In this document: positions 55,466-64,000 of the stretch, piece after piece | How positions within the stretch are numbered: position 1 is the first letter of the stretch | Layout: each line of letters opens with the position of its first letter | Origin: Athripsodes cinereus | Lineage: Eukaryota > Arthropoda > Insecta > Trichoptera > Leptoceridae | DNA length: 64,000 nucleotides | Assembly: GCA_947579605.1 (NCBI GenBank) | Contig: OX388314.1 | Location: 22,640,000-22,703,999 of the forward strand | Direction: 5' to 3' | Program-made: the position numbers and the translations under genes | Notes under the pieces: generated by a model | What the model was told of the DNA's origin: nothing | Databases searched by the model: none | What the model saw: the letters and a program-made list of their open reading frames with translations, nothing else

Positions 55466-56384
55466 CACTGAGAACAATACTAACGAAATTTCACAACGAA
55501 TCAATGGTACGTTCTATCAGATTAGGACCAGAGATCGTACAAACGATTCATTAGAACGAATCTATAATATTAACTCTTCGTAAACAAGTTGTTGGTAAAT
55601 TTACCAATGATTTGTTTGCGAAGAGTTAATATTATAGATTTATACCAATGAATCGTTTGTACGATCTCTGGTCCTAATCTGATAGTACTGTACCAATGAT
55701 TCGTTTTGAGTATTGTAATACAACTTCCCTATCTTCAACACTTCTTATCATTATATTCAACAACTTCTTACTATTATACTTCCCTCCAATACTTTCTCTG
55801 ACTCAAGTCCACCTTTTCATACATTGTCCAGCTAATTCAGTCGGAAGAACTTGAGTCTCAGGTCAGGGATAATCGTAGAGTTGCATAGGTTGGTTTCACA
55901 ATCAAAAACAGAAGTTAAGTTAAACGAAAAACATTTATTGATATTTCAATTATTTACAATGCCTGGTTCAGACACAAACATACACGCACATTTACATATT
56001 CACAAGTAACTTAGTATTTATACAACAAGTTCTACTCAAATTAATCAAATTATTTGTCACTACATATAGTTTATATTGAGACGGGTTTCAATTATATTAT
56101 TTTAACACTTTTTTTTAACACAATAGTTATTTTAATATTTTGTTTCGGCCGCCACCCGGCGCGATGCGCCAGGCAGCAGCGACCGAGGGCAAGAGACAAG
56201 TGAAGTTGGTTACAGATGGTCAACAAAGAGAATTTTAACGGAAGTCAAAACAGAGTTTAAATTAATTTTAGCGGGATTCTTTCCTTCAAAAAAAAGTCAA
56301 ATGGTAACTAAGTAAATTTAATATGGAAATACTCTAATAATTATCTCCTGTTATTTTTTAACTACGACAGTATTTTTCTCAGTG
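55466..56384. mobile_element. Foldback MITE (CACTGAG family) split by a solo LTR
   Basis: Ends CACTGAGAACAATACT and AGTATTTTTCTCAGTG with TA directly outside both ends (55464-55465, 56385-56386). Without the LTR and one GTAT copy it is 259 bp, almost entirely one long inverted repeat centred near 55597, with 'ggaccagagatcgtacaaac' in one arm and its complement in the other. Same family as 2014-2213. Confidence 0.85.
55714..56369 (-). mobile_element. Solo LTR, 656 bp
   Basis: Starts TGTAATACAAC and ends ACTACGACA (TGT..ACA), flanked by the duplication GTAT (55710-55713, 56370-56373). It lies inside the right TIR of the MITE, whose sequence is continuous when the LTR and one GTAT are removed. 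Minus-strand TATAAATA (56015-56022) and AATAAA (55934-55939) in the right order suggest minus orientation. A GC-rich 'cggccgccacccggcgcgat' segment lies at about 56146. No internal region: product of LTR-LTR recombination. Different from the LTR at 30.0 kb. Confidence 0.85.
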
Positions 56385-56386
56385 TA

Positions 56387-56904
56387 GGTAGGTAGGTATA
56401 TCATGTTTTAAAAATATTTGATAATGTATAATAGGATTATCGAAAACTTATAAAAAAAGAGTAACTAATTACCTATTCTGCTTAGAAAATTCGTGGTTGA
56501 ATATCAAAATAATGCAAAATCATTATCAATGCCGAATTTAAAATTAATTGTGATAATTAGAGCCTAGTAAGAGAGCTAGAGCTCGTTTGTTAAATCATAA
56601 CACAAAATCTTTCATGACATTTCAAATAACACTGTAGTTCAAATTACACATATATGATATTAAAATTGTATATTTTTTTATCGATAGGTATTATATTAGT
56701 ATTCATTTATTATTATTTGATATTGTTTGTGTGATTGTGTCAATTTGTTGATTTATATGTGTACTATACTAATTATTTATTGTTGATACATAATTTTCTG
56801 GTAACTGTTTGATCTTTCGACTCTAAGTAATTTTATACCCATGGTTATATTATTGTTATCTTTCAATATTTTTAAAATTTATGTAGACATGTAAAAGGCT
56901 TCTT
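56387..56904. other. AT-rich, no gene seen
   Basis: Nothing supported. Confidence 0.45.
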
Positions 56905-57105
56905 GCCGAAAACCACGTGGCTTGATCACGTGGATCAAATTCTCAAGGACGGCCGCGTGTTGAGTAAGAGGAACCGACGTGCGTGTATGAGAAACTGTAT
57001 GAATGTGGAGAAAGCGAAGGAAATGTGTAAAGATAGATCTGTTTTAGCGTTCCGTTCTCTCTGCCTACCCCACTTGGGACATGGCGTGAAGGAATAGTAT
57101 AGTAG
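56905..57105 (+). pseudogene. RTE-like LINE tail
   Basis: TTWLDHVDQILKDGRVLSKR, RRACMRNCMNVEKAKEMCKD, then a one-base shift before RSLCLPHLGHGVKE-like sequence (RSVLSAYPTWD in the other frame). The noncoding end 'gcgtgaaggaatagtatagt' is nearly that of family A repeats. Confidence 0.75.
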
Positions 57106-58754
57106 TAGTATAAATTATTTTATTTCATAGCTAGCTACTAACTGATATTTTTTTGACGGTAATTATGTAATGTAATTTACATTTGTATCTAACTTTTCTT
57201 GAAAACATCGTGTTTATATTTAAGATGTATCACATTCACAGTTTGAGCTCAATTTACTTCATCTTTCACTGACGGGATGACATGGTGGTCCACTCAAACT
57301 TAGTACAATGATAAATTTGATTTACTCATCTTCCATTAGTTAAATTGAAATGAAAGACAGCAGGCTATCATTTACACCAAAAGTAACACACACGAATTTC
57401 TTTCTGTTTCTCTTAAGATAAGCTCTTATCAGATATGGTCAACCATTTCATAAGATATTTGTGAGGCGCTGTGGAAGTTGTTAATAAAAACATTTCCAGT
57501 ATTTGCCTTTGTTCGATAACGGAGAAACCAATAAAAACACTTATCAGAGATGTATATTTTTTATTGAGATTACTCCCTCTAGATCTCAAGAAAGTAATTC
57601 AGACGGTGAATTTTATATTACAAGGTATAACAAATTATGGTTACTATACAGGTGTACAATTTGTTTTCCCAAATAAATTATTACAAATTTAAATTAATTT
57701 TTATTTCTTATTATAACGAACCTCCACCAAGAACCGTCGGTCAATAAATTAAGCTTTTTGAACATAATGATTAGCATTATAAAGTACTAATTTGATATAA
57801 TAATTATGTAAAACATGATGCAGGTACATAATCTGTTCGTCTTTTGATCTGTGATGAATACTAAATATTTCAACACTTTATGAATCAGAAAATCATGAGG
57901 AAATACAAAAGGCTGGCTAAGGTTTAAAGTATTGAAATTCTTATTATTAATATTTTCATGCTAATAAAAGGGCAAATATACAGATCATTTTCACACTAAA
58001 TAAATTGTATTGATGAAAAATTTGTGACTGGTTGGAGATCAGACGAGTTGCTCTAGAGATCGTTTTATAAACGTTCACTTATTTACCTATCATATAAAGT
58101 GAATTGTTTAAAATTTTGAAAGACTCTCTGTTAGATTTCAGCAGCGGACGTTTTTTAAGAACTGATTCTAGGTTATCGAGTATTATTTTGAGGAATGTAA
58201 TTTTAAAATTATTTATTGATTAAGTAAATAATTTTTATTCAAGAATATTGTGCGAAAATTGATCCAACATTTTAGTGCAGATCTGAACAATATTCATTTG
58301 ATTTTCATTCTTACTTTGATGGAGTTAAGGAAAACGTTTTTTTGTATTCACTGCATATTTAATAGAGTGAAAAGAAACCATCTTAGAATATCCATTTCCT
58401 TTCAATAATAATTTCTCGTTCATTTTCCTTCTATTCAGGCAAGTTGAGAAATAGTGAGGAAACTAATTTGTTGAGAATAATTCCTTGACAATTTATCCTT
58501 CTTTGAAGTTTATTTTAAATAAGTTTTAATAAATTTAAAGAATAATCCTCATTTATTGTATTTTACTATTGAAACCTTATTAAAGTATGAATTGTTTCTT
58601 TTGCATTAATTTTTGTATAACTTAATTAAATATTTCATCTTATAATTGATATAAATAAAAAAATAAACAAAATCAATATATTCAAAGTAGAAGTTCAAAG
58701 CGAAATAAATAAAGCAAATGTTTTATTCTACTATTCGATTTATTTTGTCTTGTT
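57106..58754. other. AT-rich, no gene seen
   Basis: A 73-codon frame at 57471-57692 (plus) has no recognisable motif. No repeats identified. Confidence 0.4.
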
Positions 58755-59031
58755 AGGACATTGTCAATAATATTGATAGACGTCTCTCTCAATTAGCCAC
58801 GATATTAGATCCAGAGAAGAAAGGTCGACTAAAGGTATTCTGCAAGGTATACCCGAGGGCAAAAGACCGTTAGTCAGACCAAGACAAAGATTATTAGATA
58901 ATATCAACCAAGAGCTAGAGGAGCTAAATGCTAATGACGACTGGCAATCCATTTCTCAAGATAGAAAGACTTGGAGATTTAATGTTTTGGAGGCAAAGCC
59001 CCTACAAGGGCTGTTCAGCCATCGGAAGTAA
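58755..59031 (+). pseudogene. LINE tail, with exon-like borders
   Basis: Plus frame to TAA 59029-59031: RSTKGILQGIPEGKRPLVRP, RQRLLDNINQELEELNANDD and WQSISQDRKTWRFNVLEAK. This is a LINE C-terminus (GKRP.GRPR.R..D.I..(D/E)L..L...DW...(A/S)QDR..WR..V.EAK). Unlike the others it is preceded by a good acceptor-like TTTTGTCTTGTTAG (58742-58755) and contains a consensus donor, GAA|GTAAGT, at its end. It could be an exonised fragment, but the acceptor-proximal part is in another frame. A minus-strand frame here is a shadow. Confidence 0.6.
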
Positions 59032-59526
59032 GTTTACAGCAAAACGCTTTATTTTACAATCCAGAGAGGGAAAAATAGAGTTAAACTTCTTCTTACCTAA
59101 TAATAAATACCTAACGTAAAAAATGCAACTGCTATGGATTATGCTGTAAACATTTATTAATAATTCCCTCATATCATTACGATATTTTGTATAAGTTTGG
59201 TATAACTCATATGCCACAAAATTATTCTAAATATAGAAGGCTTAACTTCTATATGTCGGTAAAGGTATATTATCCTCCGTTATCGAGAGGAGCAATAAGT
59301 CAAACATATTTTGAACTACTCCAGATTAATCATTCCAATTGATCACACTCATCCATAGTCAACCTATTTGAATAGGTATTAACTAGGTAGGTATGTTGTA
59401 TATGATACACATACATTTGTGAACTTCCTTAAGGAGTGCAAAACACAGAGTTTCGACGCTTATTACACTTCTAGTAAGTTAAAAATCCAGTTCCCGACAT
59501 CCAATTGTGTCAAAAAATTCATAACA

Positions 59527-59778
59527 TAAGGAGCAATAAGTATTTTTTGTGTCGGTGCACACGTAGTAGAATTCCATAATTTGGTAATTTAAGTCAAGTG
59601 TTTCCTACTACTATAAGTTATTGACCATGAGAGAGATTTTTTTTCGACTTATCATGTCATTATCAATCGCTCAATATTGATAATGACCTGATAAGTCGAA
59701 AGACGTCTCTCTAGTGATCAATAACTTATAGTAGAAGGAAACGCTTGTTTCAAATTACCAAACCTAAGGAGCAATAAG
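59527..59778. mobile_element. Foldback repeat flanked by 14-bp direct repeats
   Basis: Arms 59582-59633 and 59709-59762 are inverted copies with few mismatches, with a second stem at 59644-59700. A 14-bp TAAGGAGCAATAAG lies at both borders (59527-59540, 59765-59778); a partial third copy AGGAGCAATAAG is at 59288-59299. A partial relative is at 62055-62155. No coding sequence. Confidence 0.65.
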
Positions 59779-60571
59779 GGTAGAAAAAAAGAAGAATAAA
59801 AAATGGTATTTACCTACAAAGTAAAGCGACCGGAATAAATTAAATATTTTTTTCCATATTAATTCACAAATTTCTAAATTTCATAGTTCATTCGAAGAAT
59901 TTCTGTATCTTCTGAGGGGTACATAATATAGTTAAGTTTAAAATTTTCACATACTTAAATATGTACACACACCTTTGTTTGAATTATTTAATTAAACAAG
60001 TATGTGGGTGTTATTTTGAATAAAATACGTAATTTGTTTAATATTGTAATAATTAATGCTTTTCGTTAAACTGTAAAAAAGCAAAAAATACTTATTTTCT
60101 TAGAGGAACAAAGTCAATATTAATAATACGTGATCTGAAAATTATGTTAAAATGTTGAACAAATTTTAATATTTGGATGAAAAATGTGATAATTTTTTTT
60201 CCAGGAAATCCTTTTTCAGTAAAAAAACAAAAAAAATATTTCTCGGTTTTTGTCTGTAAACAAAGTGAACATTTTGAAAAACATAACTAGTTAAAGAAGC
60301 AAAACTGCTCTCCCAATATGACCAAAAGATCATAAAATTGCCCCAAAAGATTAAAAAATCATTCAACATTATCATAATCAACATATCCTAGAACATAAAA
60401 TTAAAGGTCAAATTTTGATCACTTGGAAATGGATTGTATCTGAAATATCACTATCAGCGACGAAACAGTCAATAATATTAAAAAAATTAAAATTTAACAT
60501 AACATAAAAAGATACACAGACAACAGTAAAGTTGAATTTAAAAATGACGCAAAATAAGTTTCAAGCTTCGT

Positions 60572-60655
60572 CCAGGGTACTACGAAATAAGGTGACATTG
60601 CATTGACTATTCTAAGCTTTATATGGTACTTTTGTGAATTAAATTTACACAAAAT
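60572..60655 (+). repeat. Dispersed repeat shared with 39886-39965
   Basis: 'gggtactacgaaataaggtg', 'ctaagctttata' and 'gaattaaatttacac' match the 39.9-kb copy in order. Confidence 0.45.
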
Positions 60656-60740
60656 ACTTAGTTTATTAGTTATCGGGGTAAAAACAATTTAGATGCTGTG
60701 TGCTTAACATTTAAAAAAAATAAAGGAAAGGTACGTGTAA

Positions 60741-61424
60741 AGGCGGCCATACACATGACTGTAGCAGGCACACATGCATAACAGCTCCTTGCACATGCCA
60801 TCTACTATCATGTATATACGCTAACTGGCATGCCTGTATCTGCCACGCAAGTAGATAGCACAGCATTTGATTTACTGGCATGCAACATGAGGGAGGGGAC
60901 GCGGGGGGCTACGAAACCGGCACGTGTGAACGTCGCGACAGGTACAGGTATGCCAGTAGCTGACCTTCTTTTTTATTTTATCCGCAATTTTCCCTAACAA
61001 TTCATCAAATTTTTCTGGCAGCATTCTTAAATGGTTTCTGTAACCATATATATCTTCTTGTCGCATTTCTGTAAGCAGACAACTACTTGCTGCAAAATTT
61101 TCCCTTCTGCTAATCCAATCTTTCACCCAAATTCGTCTTCTTTTACTATTCTTTTTTCTCTCATTAAATTAGCCACACATTGTACTGCTAATTGCAATAT
61201 GATAATATTTAATTCATTTTGAATGTTTTCCATTGCAAAAAAGCTTGAGAATTTGAGACATGTACTGTCTCGTGGCTAGCTTGTGTATACGTCTTGCATG
61301 CAAGGACGCAAATTGCATGCAAGTTTAACTTGCAAATGTATCCACATCGCGCCAGTAACTTCCACATGCCATTAACAAGCATGCTCGCTACTGTTCCATT
61401 TTGCAGGCATGTGTATGGCCGCCT
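60741..61424 (-). mobile_element. PIF/Harbinger element, decayed, with TIRs
   Basis: Inverted ends AGGCGGCCATACACATG (60741) and CATGTGTATGGCCGCCT (to 61424), flanked by TAA and TAC, an imperfect 3-bp TWA-type duplication. Minus strand: MENIQNELNIIILQLAVQCV, then after a frameshift RIWVKDWISRRENF, LLTEMRQEDIYGYRNHLRML and PEKFDELLGKIADKI. The 'R.IWV..W..RR', 'L..E....D...Y.N.LRM....F..LL..I' series is the N-terminus of HARBI1/ALP1-like nucleases. The DDE catalytic part is missing. GCATGC-type subterminal repeats are frequent at both ends. Confidence 0.8.
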
Positions 61425-62054
61425 TACAGTAAAAGATTGAGGTAAGCTGAGAAAAAGGAGAAAAAATATGTAAAAAGTGAAAGATGCACGAAAGTGGTTT
61501 TCAGAAAACGTATTTTACAAAATAATAAAGATGTATTCGTATAATCTAGTCTCAAGTATGAAAAATAATTTATGAATATATTCTGTGATCGCCATTAAAG
61601 AGAATCGCCTCCTGAAATATGATTATATATTCACGAGATCGGTGTATACGAATATAATATTTTTTTTTCCATATTCATGTATTATAATTATGATAAAGTA
61701 TTAGGTTTTGAGGGAAATAGAGAAAAATATAGCACATCGAAATGAGAAAATATTACATTATCCTAATTCCTTATAAATAATCCTCTTTTATGGCTATGTT
61801 ATAATGATCTTTTTTTCTATATCAAATTCGGAAAGGAAATATTGACTATCCGCTATGAATTTCGACAAATAAAACTGACAGCTAAACTTTCTTCAAAAGG
61901 CCAAAGTAGGCTCCTGGGTAACAGGAATTATGGTTTGAGGAGTAGTAAATGGAGAAAAGAAAGGTAAAAATGTCAAGAACTATCGGAAATATTGCGTAAA
62001 ATTAAAATGCATGCAAATTTTACATAGATTAGGTAAAATTCTAACATATTAATT
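61425..62054. other. AT-rich, no gene seen
   Basis: Nothing supported. Confidence 0.45.
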
Positions 62055-62155
62055 GTGTCGGTGCACACGTAGTAGAATTCCATAATTAGGTAATTTGAAA
62101 TAAGTATTTCTTTCTACTATAAGTTATTGATCACGAGAGAGAAAGTCGGATTGAC
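62055..62155. repeat. Partial copy of the 59.5-kb foldback repeat
   Basis: 'gtgtcggtgcacacgtagta', 'attccataat', 'actataagttattgatcacg' match the left arm of 59527-59778. Only one arm is present. Confidence 0.7.
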
Positions 62156-62643
62156 AACATTCTGATATGGCTGTTTATTAATCTTTTGAAGTAAATAAGT
62201 TTTGTTTGAGATTTTATACCCATAGAAACCTTTGTTCTGTGCTGAACAATTAATGAAACTTATGTTTAGAATATTCACTAATTTCTTGTCTTATCGTTGT
62301 GAAAAAAATATATGTTAATTTTGAAACACTTGATTTATATTTGAAACTATTTAATTGTAAATGATTTTCCTATTTGTTTTTGCAATGGTATCTGCGATAT
62401 GTTCATATTTGAATAATATTATAAGTCGTAGGTATGGTTGGAAATTACCGCCAGTAATAAAGTTTTATCGATCTTCGTATTGACATTAAAAATATAGCTC
62501 ATGTATATGAATAATTTTTATTATCTATTGTTCATTGGTAGTTATTCATAGCTCATATAAATACTCATAAAATGTTTCAGAGTATACTCGTGTAAATTTA
62601 TCATATTAAACGTAGATAATATGTACGAATGCTATCATGTTAT

Positions 62644-62768
62644 TTTTTTTAAAGATGTATTGAGCTTTAAATTATAAACCCAAATAAAATTTTATACACC
62701 TTTCACAATAAGCTAAAAGCTTGTGTCTTGAAAGGAAAGTTTGCCGGCATCTGATATCGAACCGCATG
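62644..62768 (-). mobile_element. tRNA-derived SINE (family B), 5'-truncated
   Basis: Minus strand reads from a B-box-like GGTTCGATATC through 'ggcaaactttcctttcaaga' and 'acaagcttttagctt' to 'aagctcaatacatcttt'. The A-box half is missing. It supplies the intact tail used to align the SINE split at 30 kb. Confidence 0.65.
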
Positions 62769-62999
62769 TTTTATTTTATATTTAATTTTAAGGAATTAGT
62801 TAGATTTATTTATAAAGTTTTTTTATAATTTCGCTGAATCATATTTGATAAAGTTTTTAAAACGAAAAGGATGTCATTTTCTAAATTTGGTAAAGGAATT
62901 GGGAATATTCCATGCTTTTCTTGGTTTCTTAATAGAATATTTTACAAATTTGTTTATATAGTTTTGATATATCAAAAAGAAGGTATGTGAAGCGAATGT

Positions 63000-63126
63000 G
63001 TACATATCTGAAAGAGGAGGTATAAGATTGAATTACGTGGAATAAATTCTTAAAGATGGCCGCGTCCTGCGAGCTTATATGGCGTTCCGTTCTCTCTTCC
63101 TATCCCGCTTCGGATATGGAGTGAGG
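63000..63126 (+). pseudogene. RTE-like LINE tail, remnant
   Basis: 'cttaaagatggccgcgtcct' and 'gcgttccgttctctcttcct' encode broken ILKDGRVL and AFRSLFLSRFG segments of the same tail as 56.9 kb, with an internal deletion. Confidence 0.55.
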
Positions 63127-63366
63127 TATGGATAACGCTTATCAAGAGAGGACAAAACTCAAAGCGGAGAATCCTCCTTTTTTATTTAAATGTGACAACC
63201 TTATGGGCTTTGAATATATTACAAATTGTTATAATGTGTACACTTATAAATGGGGCAATGTATTGATTCCTTATTTGACTATATTGTTTTGTTATTATGT
63301 ATATATTATGTTGTCTGTGTTGTCTGTAGTGTACTGTTGATGCTAAATAAAAAAAAAAAAAAAAAA
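63127..63366 (+). repeat. Retroposed sequence with A18 tail
   Basis: Non-recognised sequence ends 'gctaaat' followed by an uninterrupted run of 18 A at 63349-63366. The A tail points to retroposition. A 70-codon open frame inside (63128-63340) has no recognisable motif. Confidence 0.45.
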
Positions 63367-64000
63367 CAAGGACGATTGCTCACCATATATATATGAGAAA
63401 AAATTCTTTAAAATTTGAAACTAACATACAATTTCCTGGTTAAAATTTGTAACATTCGTGCATTAATGTGCTATCTTAAATTGGTTATCTTCAATGATTT
63501 CTATTCGTGCACGAATTGGAGATTCTCCATAAAATAAAGACTAAAATTCTACAACACATCCTGAAAATTCTGTATTTGAAAAATTTACAGACAACTTTGA
63601 TCTCCATATGTAAAACATTCACAATCTTTTTTATTACAAAGGACATAAAATATAAGCAATGAAATACACGGTATAAATCTTCATGCAAACTGAGTAAAAA
63701 ATCTAGTGAAATAATATGAAATCGTTCATACATTCGCCAGTAACCGGAATGCTATAATACCTTATAATATATAAGAGTATTATACTCTTTCCCACGTTCT
63801 AGGATATAAATCGATATTTATTACTAAATACACAGCCATAAAATCCCCGCAGAGCACTCTAATCGGGTGATTTGCCCTAAAAAAATCGTAAAACACTGTC
63901 CTAGAGGTTTTATTATCACCTGTTTTAGATATAAGTTAGTATACATCTCACGGCTTAAAATACTAAAAGAACCATAGAATTCTCATGAAATGTAAGTTAT
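63367..64000. other. AT-rich, no gene seen
   Basis: Nothing supported up to the window end; an 80-codon minus frame (63491-63733) has no motif. Confidence 0.4.

Overview
The window looks like nuclear DNA from an insect, most likely a moth or butterfly. It is strongly AT-rich, has almost no long open frames, and is packed with fragments of RTE-like, R1-like, R2-group and Jockey/CR1/L2-like non-LTR retrotransposons, tRNA-derived SINEs, short TIR elements and LTR elements. The species assignment is inference; no host gene is identified by name.

Host coding sequence: two exons of one unrecognised gene can be supported on the minus strand, 23080-23347 then 14802-14994. Both are flanked by good splice sites, both are GC-rich against their surroundings, and their phases fit exactly across an intron of about 8.1 kb (88 codons, a split glycine codon, 64 codons). 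The product is Pro/Arg-rich and carries two RRLS-type basic phosphorylation motifs. Much of the left third of the window is therefore probably intron of this gene.

Mobile DNA, left to right. 1-14.8 kb holds LINE 3' ends, a TA-flanked MITE inside a LINE 3' tail (2014-2213), a tRNA-derived SINE (5.2 kb) and an inverted pair of LINE 3' ends (11.4 and 12.9 kb). 20.4-21.7 kb has the 3' half of an R2-group LINE with zinc finger and PD-(D/E)XK-like endonuclease, broken only by a frameshift at a T run. 23.85-24.49 kb is a TIR element. 29998-36734 is the outstanding object: a complete LTR element of 6,729 bp with two 1,306-bp LTRs that look identical, TG..CA ends and a 4-bp ACAT target duplication, lying on the minus strand. 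It has a PBS-like site and one gag-type zinc knuckle but no visible pol, so it looks like a recently moved, non-autonomous LARD-like element. It interrupts a SINE, and its leader has a 77-bp tandem array in which the PBS region is repeated. 37-51 kb is dense in LINE fragments, with a SINE, a hAT MITE with a perfect 8-bp duplication (44546-44992) and an R1-like RNase H tail (48.4 kb). 55.46-56.39 kb is a foldback MITE split by a solo LTR. 60.74-61.42 kb is a decayed PIF/Harbinger element. Long gaps (8.3-10.3, 24.5-26.8, 26.9-28.5, 40-42.2, 51.7-55.4 and 57.1-58.7 kb) show no gene or clear element.

How the parts relate: a dispersed 235-bp repeat (family A, at least nine copies) ends in nearly the same 3' bases as the local RTE-like LINE, as expected of a SINE-like parasite using that LINE's machinery. 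Four nested insertions give a clear relative order of activity, with the LTR element among the youngest events.
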